Below are positions 13,394-20,492 of a stretch of DNA of 64,000 bases, one piece after another. The stretch is from assembly GCA_016124895.1 (NCBI GenBank), contig WGMU01000001.1, positions 1 through 64,000 of the forward strand, read 5' to 3'. This DNA is from a bacterium. GTDB lineage: Bacteria; Planctomycetota; Planctomycetia; Planctomycetales; Planctomycetaceae. The position numbers and the translations under genes are program-made. The notes beneath the pieces are model-generated. The model was not told where the DNA came from. It saw nothing but the letters and a program-made list of their open reading frames with translations, and searched no databases. Position 1 is the first letter of the stretch. Each line of letters starts with the position of its first letter.

Positions 13394-13702
13394 CTACAAC
13401 TTCTGGTCAAAACATTCCGTCATCTGGCTTAGCTCCTCTAGCTTGGCAGAGGAGGGGAGCTGGCGGTTTGCAAGCAGCGACCGCAAAGCTTCAACGACCG
13501 CACACCCGGCCTTAACGACGTCATCACGGGTGATCAAAACGGTCGTCGGATCGTCGGGAGCAAAAGACCGACGACCCTCAGCGATCTGGCGAGCGTGTTC
13601 GTGGACGATGTCATCCACACCGTCGTAGAAGCAGCAAATCAGATCGAAGGCGTCTCCGTCAATGACGCTGTCTGTTTTACCTGGTGTACTGGCTGTGGCC
13701 AT
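13394..13702 (-). CDS. Small helical protein, first gene of a doublet with 13002-13391
   Basis: A 102-residue protein. The core 'GVDDIVHEHARQIAEGRR' and 'TTVLITRDDVVKAGCAVVEAL' again has a long helix, a short strand 'vlIT..DV' and a final helix, the pattern of a single histone-fold subunit. The next gene shows the same pattern fused to a membrane anchor. No family is recognised. The start codon is an ATG with no strong Shine-Dalgarno. The pair is cargo of element B and could be a two-component defence or immunity module. That is inference only. Confidence 0.58.
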   Translation of the reverse strand: MATASTPGKTDSVIDGDAFDLICCFYDGVDDIVHEHARQIAEGRRSFAPDDPTTVLITRDDVVKAGCAVVEALRSLLANRQLPSSAKLEELSQMTECFDQKL

Positions 13703-13978
13703 GTTTTGTTCTCGTCTGATGGCGGGCAGGTAAATACGCCATCGGGGAGCCGAACGCTTGCGTCCCTGCAGCGAAGCTCTGGAATCCTACGCCAAAAATC
13801 CGATTCATGGCGAGATGCGTCAGCAAGACAACGACGCGATCGGTGGAGACTCACCTAAACGATGAGTAAAAGCACGTTACTCAGGGAACAATGCGCTTTC
13901 AAACGACAACGAGCCCTGTGAATTGCCTATTTTACCAGGCGATAACGCTGGTTTGCGCTCGTTCTTCGGATTGGCCAG

Positions 13979-14545
13979 TCAACAACCCGATCCTTCGTCA
14001 GATTCGTCAGCGCCGTTGATTCCGTCTGCAATGTCGCAAGCTGCATCGACATTGAGATTGGCCGCATCTTCGATTTCTCGATACGTCACATTGAGAACTT
14101 CGGCAGTGGATGCGGAACAGTCAGCGGCGGCGACGAGAACGCTGATGTAGTCGTTCAGGAGCCGGAGTTGCTGGCGGTGGTTGCTGCGCCGTCTTGACTC
14201 CGCCAGAAGCCCGTGGAACGTCTCGCCGATCGCGCCAGAACGGCCACCGAAAGCCTGAGCGAGTTCGTCGACGACGCGCAGCCGTGCGGACTGCGTGCGT
14301 GCGTCCTGCAGTCGCTGGAGATGCTCAGTCAGGACGGTTTGACGATGCCGGGACGATCTAGCCGCGCGGTAACGGCGCATGGCTGACGCGTGACAGATCT
14401 TGCACTGGCGGGCGCGGCGGTCGGTGTGTCGGTCGCGCCGGCGGAACCAGTCCAGCGGGCGAAGTTCGCCACATTGCGAGCAGCGTTGCGGGGACAGTTC
14501 GGAGGTACTTTGGCAACTAAGTGAGTCGGGCACCGGAAACCTCAC
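13979..14545 (-). CDS. Zinc-ribbon protein of unknown function
   Basis: A 188-residue protein. Near the N-terminus (about residues 22-52) four Cys form CSQCGELRPLDWF ... RRARQCKICH, the ribbon used in many phage and mobile-element nucleic-acid-binding proteins ('C..C...k....F......d.....C..C'). The rest is helical ('LRVVDELAQAFGG', 'QQLRLLNDYISVLVAAAD') and unfamiliar. It is divergent from the gene starting at 14746, with a palindromic operator between them, so the two are probably regulated together. The function is unknown; nucleic-acid binding is likely. Confidence 0.62.
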   Translation of the reverse strand: MRFPVPDSLSCQSTSELSPQRCSQCGELRPLDWFRRRDRHTDRRARQCKICHASAMRRYRAARSSRHRQTVLTEHLQRLQDARTQSARLRVVDELAQAFGGRSGAIGETFHGLLAESRRRSNHRQQLRLLNDYISVLVAAADCSASTAEVLNVTYREIEDAANLNVDAACDIADGINGADESDEGSGC

Positions 14546-14562
14546 TGACTGAAGTATTTGGA

Positions 14563-14628
14563 GTGACGTACGTTACAGGCACTGGCGCTACGGGGAGTGT
14601 ACCACGCCGGTCAACTGACGGTACACTC
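14563..14628. promoter_or_regulatory. Divergent operator region: palindrome and inverted repeat
   Basis: A near-perfect 14-bp palindrome GTGACGTACGTTAC (14563-14576) is followed by a perfect 9-bp inverted repeat GAGTGTACC (14595-14603) / GGTACACTC (14620-14628) with a 16-base spacer. Both lie between the divergent genes at 13979-14545 and 14746-15900, so they are good candidates for binding sites of a dimeric repressor. Confidence 0.6.
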
Positions 14629-14692
14629 GTTTTCGCGGGTTGCGGCTGGGGCGACGGTCTCACCGCTGAGATGGCCCGGCTGCTGGTGGAAA

Positions 14693-14737
14693 GCCTTTCG
14701 TCCGCCCGTGGCCGGGCTGGCCCGCGACACGAAAGGC
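14693..14737 (+). promoter_or_regulatory. 5' leader hairpin just before the 14746 start
   Basis: GCCTTTCGT (14693-14701) pairs perfectly with ACGAAAGGC (14729-14737); the loop is GC-rich. The 3' arm contains the AAAGG that could serve as Shine-Dalgarno for ATG 14746, so formation of the stem would hide the ribosome-binding site. Confidence 0.5.
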
Positions 14738-14745
14738 ACCGGGCA

Positions 14746-15900
14746 ATGACGGAACGGAGTGGTGAGGGGCGAGCCCCGGCAAAGCCGTTGAGCATGGCCG
14801 AAAGGCTGATGCGTGCGGTGAATTCGTATCAACCGGGAAAGCCGAAAAGCGAGATTGTTGACGAGTACATCGAGCGACTGAACGCGGCGTCACGAGAAGA
14901 ACTTCTGCAGGAATTGCGGAACGCCATTGCCGCTGATTCAGCGACTTCCGACGGATTCTCGTGCGTCTGGCTGCGGGCGTTGATGGTCAGGGATCAGCTC
15001 GACGGGAGTTCTGTCTGGAACGACGCGTTGATTCCAGACCTGCGGGACGAGTGCCGTCGCTTCTTCGTCACGGTGTCGTACGGTCTTCGTATTCCGGGGG
15101 TAAAAGATTTGATCCGAACGATTCGGGTCGAACGCAATTCGCACCCGGACACGACGGAGAGCACGAAGATCGGAGGCGAGTTCGTTCCGATCAACGAATT
15201 GAGCGCCGTAGAGTCCCTATTTCAGTTTACGATGAATCTGCTGGGCTCCGTGAATAGTGCAATAGACGACTCGGAGAAGCTCACGGACCTGCAACGGCTT
15301 CTGTCGCACACAAAGTGGGACGACGTGAAGAAGTGCGAGGATGCAGCCAAGCAGGAGATTCTCAGGTTCGAAGTAGCGATGCTTGCGGCAGCCCGGCAAC
15401 AGAATCGTGCAACTGACGAACACACGGGCGGTGAATTGGCGGACGTGACGACATCGAACGACGATGCGTCCAACGAGACTGACACGGACGACAACGCTGG
15501 AGAGACCGCTGAATTGATTCAGGCCGCGACAGAGGAACCGCCTGCGGGCTACCGACAAGCGAAACATGAGAAGGGAAATCCACTCGGCCCGCTGGTTGGC
15601 ACAAGAGCGCAACTCGGATTCGTCTTCAGCGGGGGCAGGAAGCTCAATCTCGGTCAGTATCGGCGACATTTCAAAAGCCAACTGAAATCCGGAAAGGTGT
15701 GGGCGAAAGAAAGGCCGGACGGAAAGATTGACGCCTTCATTCGGTCGACGGGGAGCAATTCGACTGACGACAAGTTGTTGACGACGCACCAAGAGCTGCT
15801 CGCCAACTGCATTCAGAGCGGAGCAGCAAGCACGAACGCGCGCAGTCGCGCATTGACAGGCGCAGACGCGCGCGACTTAGACAATGATCGCCCGGAATAG
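14746..15900 (+). CDS. Large unknown cargo protein of element B
   Basis: A 384-residue soluble protein with no recognised family. The N-terminal half is helical with a 'YIERLNAASREELLQELRN' segment and 'WLRALMVRDQLDG'; the middle (about residues 225-260) is Asp/Thr/Glu-rich and probably disordered; the C-terminal part 'GTRAQLGFVFSGGRKLNLGQ' and 'RRHFKSQLKSGKVWAKERPDG' is basic. I chose ATG 14746, preceded by AAAGG in a hairpin. The frame is open back to 14521, but that stretch contains the operator. Its divergent neighbour encodes a zinc-ribbon protein. The role is unknown; the position suggests an accessory defence or island function. Confidence 0.6.
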   Translation: MTERSGEGRAPAKPLSMAERLMRAVNSYQPGKPKSEIVDEYIERLNAASREELLQELRNAIAADSATSDGFSCVWLRALMVRDQLDGSSVWNDALIPDLRDECRRFFVTVSYGLRIPGVKDLIRTIRVERNSHPDTTESTKIGGEFVPINELSAVESLFQFTMNLLGSVNSAIDDSEKLTDLQRLLSHTKWDDVKKCEDAAKQEILRFEVAMLAAARQQNRATDEHTGGELADVTTSNDDASNETDTDDNAGETAELIQAATEEPPAGYRQAKHEKGNPLGPLVGTRAQLGFVFSGGRKLNLGQYRRHFKSQLKSGKVWAKERPDGKIDAFIRSTGSNSTDDKLLTTHQELLANCIQSGAASTNARSRALTGADARDLDNDRPE

Positions 15901-16024
15901 GCCATAACCACCTGAGATAATCGCCGCAGAAACGGTATTCCTGAAGAAGACGCCCGCAAGACGTGGCGTTCGCGGCAACTGCACGGAGCACTGCCGCACC
16001 GTGGTTCTTCAGGAGTTCAATCTG

Positions 16025-16231
16025 ATGATTTCGAGCGTGTCGCCCCGTGCTGATCAGGGGCAGAGAAAGCTGGCGGTCAGTTATCGCGAGGCCGCTGCGG
16101 CGCTGGGTGTTTGCGAACGCTCCGTTTGGGGGCTCGTTCGCGACGGCAAGCTGAGCGCGATTCGCATTGGACGCAGTGTGCGAGTGCCAGTCGCTGAGCT
16201 GGAACGCTTTGTCGCAACGCAGCAGGGCTAA
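16025..16231 (+). CDS. AlpA/excisionase-like HTH protein of element B
   Basis: A 68-residue protein with HTH_17: 'LAVSYREAAAALGVCERSVWGLVRDGKLSAI' and wing 'RIGRSVRVPVAELERFV'. Such proteins act as excision directionality factors or activators. ATG 16025 follows AGGAG with 9 bases spacing. It heads a plus-strand operon (16025-17788) with two small genes and the RepA-like helicase, parallel to the AlpA-replication order of element A. Confidence 0.82.
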   Translation: MISSVSPRADQGQRKLAVSYREAAAALGVCERSVWGLVRDGKLSAIRIGRSVRVPVAELERFVATQQG

Positions 16232-16234
16232 TCG

Positions 16235-16453
16235 ATGAGCCGCTGGCTGCTGGAGCTGCAGGCCGACTCGGGCGGCGACGTGCCGCCTGAGATTCGGCTG
16301 CGGCGATTACTCAAGTTCGCAGGACGAACGTGCCGGCTGAGGTGTGTTGCCATCCGCCCGGCTGATTCCATTGACGAAAAAAGAGCTGCCCCGCACGACC
16401 AGTCACAAGGCAGCTCCAAAGAAATTAGAGGACGGAATGTTATCGACAGTTGA
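16235..16453 (+). CDS. Small hypothetical protein
   Basis: A 72-residue basic protein ('RLRRLLKFAGRTCRLRCVAI'), starting 3 bases after the excisionase stop, which suggests operon membership. No family is recognised. Its 3' third contains a hairpin (GAGCTGCC at 16383-16390 with GGCAGCTC at 16409-16416). Its last 17 bases overlap the start of the next gene. The coding nature is only moderately supported. Confidence 0.45.
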   Translation: MSRWLLELQADSGGDVPPEIRLRRLLKFAGRTCRLRCVAIRPADSIDEKRAAPHDQSQGSSKEIRGRNVIDS

Positions 16454-16637
16454 GAATATGGGCGAGGAAGTTTTCTGGGAGATGGAACGACGTCTGGCTG
16501 GCTTCTCACCGACGCTCGGCAATGAGTTCTGGCAGAGTTTTCTGTCTGATCTACTGTTGGACGACGAACTGACGGAAGCTGTGCAGTCGCTTCTGTTAGC
16601 GAGAACGCGGCACTCTGATTCGGAGGGTCGTGCCTGA
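16437..16637 (+). CDS. Small acidic protein preceding the RepA-like helicase
   Basis: A 66-residue protein, 'MLSTVENMGEEVFWEMERRL' then 'EFWQSFLSDLLLDDELTEAV', acidic and amphipathic. ATG 16437 follows GAGGACGGA. Its stop overlaps the start of the helicase gene (TGATG), so translation is coupled. It could be a helicase accessory or loader subunit, by position only. Confidence 0.55.
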   Translation: MLSTVENMGEEVFWEMERRLAGFSPTLGNEFWQSFLSDLLLDDELTEAVQSLLLARTRHSDSEGRA

Positions 16638-17788
16638 TGCGAAATCTCATTTCAGAGCTTGCAAAACACACCGAGATTGAAAGGCCTGAACCGGAAGCTG
16701 TGGTTACATTGCCTGACGGCGGCCACTCAGGATCAATGTCGGGCGAACGAAGTTGTCGGGCAGTGCTGCAGCGATTTGCGAACGTGCCGGCGGAACTGCT
16801 GCGGTGGCTCTGGCCGGGCCGGGTTCCGCTGGGAATGCTGACCGTGCTGTCGGGGAATCCTGGCGGCGGAAAAACATTCGTTGTGGCCGATCTGGTCGCC
16901 CGCATCACAACGGGGCGAGAATTTCCGGACGGGCCAAATGGCAACGGCCCCTGCGACGTGCTCTTCATGAACCTCGAAGACCATGTGCGGGTGACACAAA
17001 AGCCGCGATTGGTCGCTGCGGGTGCCGATGTCGATCGCGTCGTCAGGGTCGAGTGCCTCGAAGTCACTGCACCGGATGGGGCTGTCAGCAATCTCAGCTT
17101 TCACGCTGGCACTGCGGCGGAATCGATTCGTTCAGCGGCGCAGCAACTTGAGAACCTCAGACTCGTCGTGATCGATCCGCTGGCCGCGTTGTTGGCGCAA
17201 TGTCGATCGAACGATGCCGGAGACGTTCGCGAGGCACTGGCTCCGCTTGTGGCCGTCGCTGAAGAACTCGGGATCGCGATCGTGCTGGTCCATCACAACC
17301 GGAAGGGCTCGGGCACACACGCCAGCGAGCGGATGAGCGGCAGTCTGCAGATCGGCGCGACCGTCCGCATGGTCTGGGAATTCTTCCGTGACGATGACGA
17401 CGACGAACGGCGGCTGTTTCTGCCGGGCAAGAATTCCAACGCCCGTGACTGCGGCGGTCTGGCGTTCCGTGTGGTCGATTCTGATGTGCCACTGAGCGAT
17501 GCCGGAGACTTTGTCGGACGCGTTGAGTGGGAGTCAGGAACCGTCGCCATGTCCGCTGATGAAGCTGCGGATCGTCAACGCGATGCCGAGGGCGGGGACT
17601 CGTTTCCGGTTGAGTGGCTTCGAGACTTCATCGGAACCGCGACCGTCGCCGCGACAGAAGCCAGGGCCGAAGCCAGAAAGCAGGGAATCAGCGAGAAGCA
17701 ACTCCGCAATGCACGGAAGGCTCTGAAGATCAAGCCGGAGAAGTCGAGCTTTGCAGGCGGCTGGAGCTGGAGCCTACCGACCGACTGA
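16637..17788 (+). CDS. RepA-type hexameric replicative helicase (AAA_25, RecA fold)
   Basis: A 383-residue ATPase. Walker A 'LSGNPGGGKTF' lies at about residues 71-81, the strand 'DVLFMNLED' follows, Walker B 'LVVIDPLAALL' is at about 176-186 and 'VLVHHNRKG' (sensor-like) after it, then 'ASERMSGSLQIGATVRMVW', the order found in plasmid RSF1010 RepA-like helicases of islands and plasmids. The C-terminus ends in a small winged-helix-like unit ('QGISEKQLRNARKALKIKP') that may bind DNA. It probably unwinds the excised element at its origin. The gene is intact, terminal in its operon, and followed by a structured intergenic region and the integrase. Confidence 0.85.
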   Translation: MRNLISELAKHTEIERPEPEAVVTLPDGGHSGSMSGERSCRAVLQRFANVPAELLRWLWPGRVPLGMLTVLSGNPGGGKTFVVADLVARITTGREFPDGPNGNGPCDVLFMNLEDHVRVTQKPRLVAAGADVDRVVRVECLEVTAPDGAVSNLSFHAGTAAESIRSAAQQLENLRLVVIDPLAALLAQCRSNDAGDVREALAPLVAVAEELGIAIVLVHHNRKGSGTHASERMSGSLQIGATVRMVWEFFRDDDDDERRLFLPGKNSNARDCGGLAFRVVDSDVPLSDAGDFVGRVEWESGTVAMSADEAADRQRDAEGGDSFPVEWLRDFIGTATVAATEARAEARKQGISEKQLRNARKALKIKPEKSSFAGGWSWSLPTD

Positions 17789-17804
17789 ACGCCAACACGC
17801 CCAG

Positions 17805-17853
17805 AAGATGCCCAAGGCGCCCTGACACAAGGGCCGGGCATCTTGGGCGCCTT
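17805..17853. repeat. Two interleaved perfect 9-bp inverted repeats (A-B-A'-B')
   Basis: AAGATGCCC (17805-17813) and AAGGCGCCC (17814-17822) are followed after 13 bases by GGGCATCTT (17836-17844) and GGGCGCCTT (17845-17853). Each arm is the exact complement of its partner, but the pairs interleave, so only one hairpin can form at a time. It lies between helicase and integrase genes, a likely place for an origin, regulator site or termination switch. Confidence 0.75.
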
Positions 17854-17950
17854 CGTACTCAAAACCAACAATCACTCTGGCGCACTGAGCCGCAGGCTGA
17901 TAACTTGGCCCGGCACGGTGTCGCACCGAAAAGAATAAGGAACGCTGACA

Positions 17951-19273
17951 ATGCCCTCACTTATCAAAGAGCCGAACGGGCGAAAGACGATTCAGGTGAA
18001 CGAGCTGTCGGAACCCTTCAACAGACCGAAGGTCCGGCTTGGGAAGTGTTCGCTCCGAATTGCCGAAAAGGCGAAGGGATTCGTCGAGGAACTCGTGACC
18101 TGCAGCCAGAAGGGGTTGCAGCGCAGTCCTGAGCTGAAGCTGTGGCTCGACAGCCTGAGCGATGAACTGCACGACCGTCTGGCGATGCTGGGGTTGCTTG
18201 AACAACGGGCGAAGTCGGCGCTGGCGGGATTTCTCAACCGCTATCTCGGTTCTCGTTCTGATGTGAAGCCTGAGACGCTGCGTGCGTGGCGACAGGTTGC
18301 CGACCGACTGACGGCGACATTCGGGTCTGACTGCTCGCTTGGCGACGTCTCAGCAGAAATGGCGGCAGAGTGGCGGCAGTCACTGGTGAATGAGGAACTG
18401 GCCGACGCGACCGTCCGGAAATACACGGGCTACGCGAAGCATTTCTTCGCGGTCGCCGTTCGCCGGAAGCTGCTGTCAGAGAATCCGTTCGCGGAACTGA
18501 TTTCTGGTTCGGTTGGTAATGACGAACGCCAGACGGAAGTGACACGGGAAGAAACAAAGCGGCTGATCGACGCGTGCCCCGACGCGGAACTACGGCTGAT
18601 CGTGGCATTGAGCCGCTACGGTGGTCTGCGTTGCCCCAGCGAGCACCGCCTGCTGCGCTGGTCTGACATCGATTGGGCAAACGACCTGATGACGGTTCGC
18701 AGTCCGAAGACTCAGAAGCAGGGCAAGCAGAGCCGGCTGGTGCCGGTCTTCGATGAACTGCGGCCCCACCTGCTCGACGCGGCAGAGTTGAATGACACTG
18801 GCTCAGAGTTCGTGCTCAGGAAGTACCGCAGCGAAAACGGAGCGTACCTGCGAAAGCGGCTGGAGAAGATTCGAGAGCGAGCCGGGCTGCGAGCGTGGCC
18901 ACGAATCACGCACAACCTGCGAGCATCCAGGCAGACAGAACTGGCTCGTGAGAACCCAATGCACATCGTCTGCGCGATTATGGGCAACACGCCGAAAGTC
19001 GCTCACCGCCACTACATCCAGGTGTCGCAGGCCGACATTCTGAAGGCTGCCGGCAAGGCGGTGCAGAATGCGGTGCAGTACGCGCCAGAACCGGGCAGAT
19101 TGGTGCCGCAACCGGCCTCAGCCGAGACAAGGGCAGAACAGGCACAACTCTCGACCGCACAGCCTGTTACTGCACGGTGCGAGAGTCTGCGTCAGAGCGG
19201 TCAAAACCGCTCAGCGGGAGTGGATGGGAATCGAACCCACCAAACCCCTTTTCAGGGGTTTCACCGGGTTTGA
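17951..19273 (+). CDS. Tyrosine recombinase (integrase B) whose C-terminus is encoded antisense to selC
   Basis: A 440-residue integrase. The core-binding part spans about residues 75-185. The catalytic domain has Arg-226 in 'YGGLRCPSEHRLLRW', 'THNLRASRQTEL' (variant of H-x-x-R-H) and the nucleophile Tyr-355 in 'HRHYIQVSQ'. The second His of the canonical box is replaced, as is common in this planctomycete group. The last ~20 codons cross the att core and run into the tRNA-Sec gene, stopping at 19271-19273, so part of the C-terminus exists only in the integrated state. It is the integrase of element B. Confidence 0.9.
   Translation: MPSLIKEPNGRKTIQVNELSEPFNRPKVRLGKCSLRIAEKAKGFVEELVTCSQKGLQRSPELKLWLDSLSDELHDRLAMLGLLEQRAKSALAGFLNRYLGSRSDVKPETLRAWRQVADRLTATFGSDCSLGDVSAEMAAEWRQSLVNEELADATVRKYTGYAKHFFAVAVRRKLLSENPFAELISGSVGNDERQTEVTREETKRLIDACPDAELRLIVALSRYGGLRCPSEHRLLRWSDIDWANDLMTVRSPKTQKQGKQSRLVPVFDELRPHLLDAAELNDTGSEFVLRKYRSENGAYLRKRLEKIRERAGLRAWPRITHNLRASRQTELARENPMHIVCAIMGNTPKVAHRHYIQVSQADILKAAGKAVQNAVQYAPEPGRLVPQPASAETRAEQAQLSTAQPVTARCESLRQSGQNRSAGVDGNRTHQTPFQGFHRV
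19213..19236. repeat. att copy overlapping the selC 3' end
   Basis: The 24 bases are identical to 8040-8063 and include the tRNA 3' acceptor strand and T-arm. This is the tRNA-side junction of element B. Confidence 0.85.
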
Positions 19274-19308
19274 AGCCCGGGGCGGTCACCAGAGCCGCGT
19301 ACACTCCC
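19215..19308 (-). tRNA. selC: Selenocysteine tRNA (anticodon UCA)
   Basis: Read on the minus strand: acceptor GGGAGTG / CACTCCC, anticodon stem-loop ccggg-CTTCAAA-cccgg with UCA at 19271-19273, a long variable arm (aaacccc tgaa aggggttt region) and T-arm with GTTCGATTC. The 94-nt length, long variable arm and UCA anticodon identify tRNA-Sec. The 3' terminal half is reconstituted by element B. A small hairpin (GAGCGGT/ACCGCTC, 19196-19213) lies just downstream in tRNA orientation and may act as a new terminator. CCA is not encoded. Confidence 0.92.
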
Positions 19309-19510
19309 GGTGAGTCGAGCGGTGAGTGTCCAGAGTCCAGAGGCGGAACTCAATCGTGTCGCGGCGAGGTTCCCGAGTGAGGCGGCACGTTTGCCGTCAC
19401 TGGTCTCTGGATACTCAACTCTTAACCTGGATTAATCATCAACGTAGGAATTCGGCGACGACTATTGGCGACAGTGATTCCCAGGCTGGTCTTTATTCCG
19501 TGCAGAGCCC

Positions 19511-20383
19511 TTACGGGCTGAGCAGGTGCTGGCGGACGAAGGCGGTGGCTCGGGCAGTGACCGCGTCTCCGGCTCCAGCGACTCCGTGGTTTCCGCCGGG
19601 GATCACGACCAGCTCCGAGGAGACGCCCAGACTCTGCAGTTTCTCGTGCAGTCGTAGAGCGTGCTCGATTGGCACGATGTCGTCCTTGTCGCCATGAACC
19701 TGCAGCATCGGCGGGTCGTCCTTGCTGGCGAACGCGATCGGCGAGACATCCTTCATCAGCTCGGGTGACATTTTGTCGGCGGGCGTGCCCGGTTCGTAAC
19801 CGATCAACTGACGATAAGCCGGGTGACGATGCTCAATTGTGCTGAGCAGCGACCAGTCCGTCGGACCTGCGAAAGGGACGGCGCACGCGACACGTGAAGA
19901 CTCGCGTTCAACCGGGTCTGTTGAATCCGGCTTCGCGGCATCGTCATGCAGCGCGACGTACGCCGAAAGATGCCCACCAGCCGACCCGCCGGTGACTCCC
20001 AGTCGCTTCGGATCGATATTCCATTTCGCCGCGTTGTGGCGGACAAACTGCACCGCCCGCAGGCAGTCATCCACCTGAGCGGGATGAGTTTTGACGTTCG
20101 TAAAACGGTACTCGACGGACACCAGAGAAAGCTGTCCCTCGGCCACAAACCGTTTCAGCCAGCGAGGCACATTGCTCTTCGAACCCGCTCGCCAGCCACC
20201 ACCGTGAATGAAGATCATCGCCGGCGTTGGTTTGTCCGATTTCGCGAGATAGACGTCGACTCGCTGTGCCGGATCATCGTCGTCATAGGCAATGTCTCGA
20301 TACGTCGCGTCCTGCGCGAAACTCGACAAGGTGATGATGGGCAGCAGTCCCAGACTCAGCACACACGCGACGAAGATTCTCAT
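19511..20383 (-). CDS. Secreted BD-FAE-type esterase / alpha-beta hydrolase
   Basis: A 290-residue protein with an N-terminal signal peptide (ending near 'SFAQ-D'). Motifs in order: oxyanion box 'FIHGGGWRAGS', nucleophile 'GVTGGSAGGHLSAY', acid 'VHGDKDDIVP', and catalytic His in 'IPGGNHGVAG'. This is the BD-FAE/carboxylesterase group acting on acetyl or feruloyl esters of polysaccharides. ATG 20383 has AGGAAA upstream; a GTG at 20386 is the alternative. It is the first chromosomal gene past the selC islands and faces them. Nearby glycoside hydrolase and esterase fusion genes suggest a polysaccharide-use region. Confidence 0.88.
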   Translation of the reverse strand: MRIFVACVLSLGLLPIITLSSFAQDATYRDIAYDDDDPAQRVDVYLAKSDKPTPAMIFIHGGGWRAGSKSNVPRWLKRFVAEGQLSLVSVEYRFTNVKTHPAQVDDCLRAVQFVRHNAAKWNIDPKRLGVTGGSAGGHLSAYVALHDDAAKPDSTDPVERESSRVACAVPFAGPTDWSLLSTIEHRHPAYRQLIGYEPGTPADKMSPELMKDVSPIAFASKDDPPMLQVHGDKDDIVPIEHALRLHEKLQSLGVSSELVVIPGGNHGVAGAGDAVTARATAFVRQHLLSP

Positions 20384-20492
20384 CACCGGTTTCCTGTTTG
20401 CGGATCGGAAGAGCGGCTCGCGCTTGCGGAAAGCGCCGGCCGACAGTCAGCGAGGCACATCTGAATCCATTTCCGGCAGCAGGGCCAGCGTT

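Larger units (their letters stand above)
8040..19236. mobile_element. Integrative element B at selC, with toxin-antitoxin/defence cargo
   Basis: Bounded by the two 24-bp selC-derived repeats, about 11.2 kb. It carries an integrase next to the tRNA (17951-19273), a RepA-type helicase, an AlpA-like regulator and a cargo zone (8444-15900) of toxin-antitoxin pairs and unknown genes on both strands. Both boundary repeats are seen in the sequence and the integrase abuts the functional tRNA copy, as expected for the most recent insertion at the site. Confidence 0.8.

Noticed and set aside
17805-17853. RNA pseudoknot formed by both interleaved stems at once
   Set aside because: There are no bases between A and B or between A' and B', so the crossing loops of an H-type pseudoknot would have zero length. 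Alternative hairpins or protein sites are more likely.
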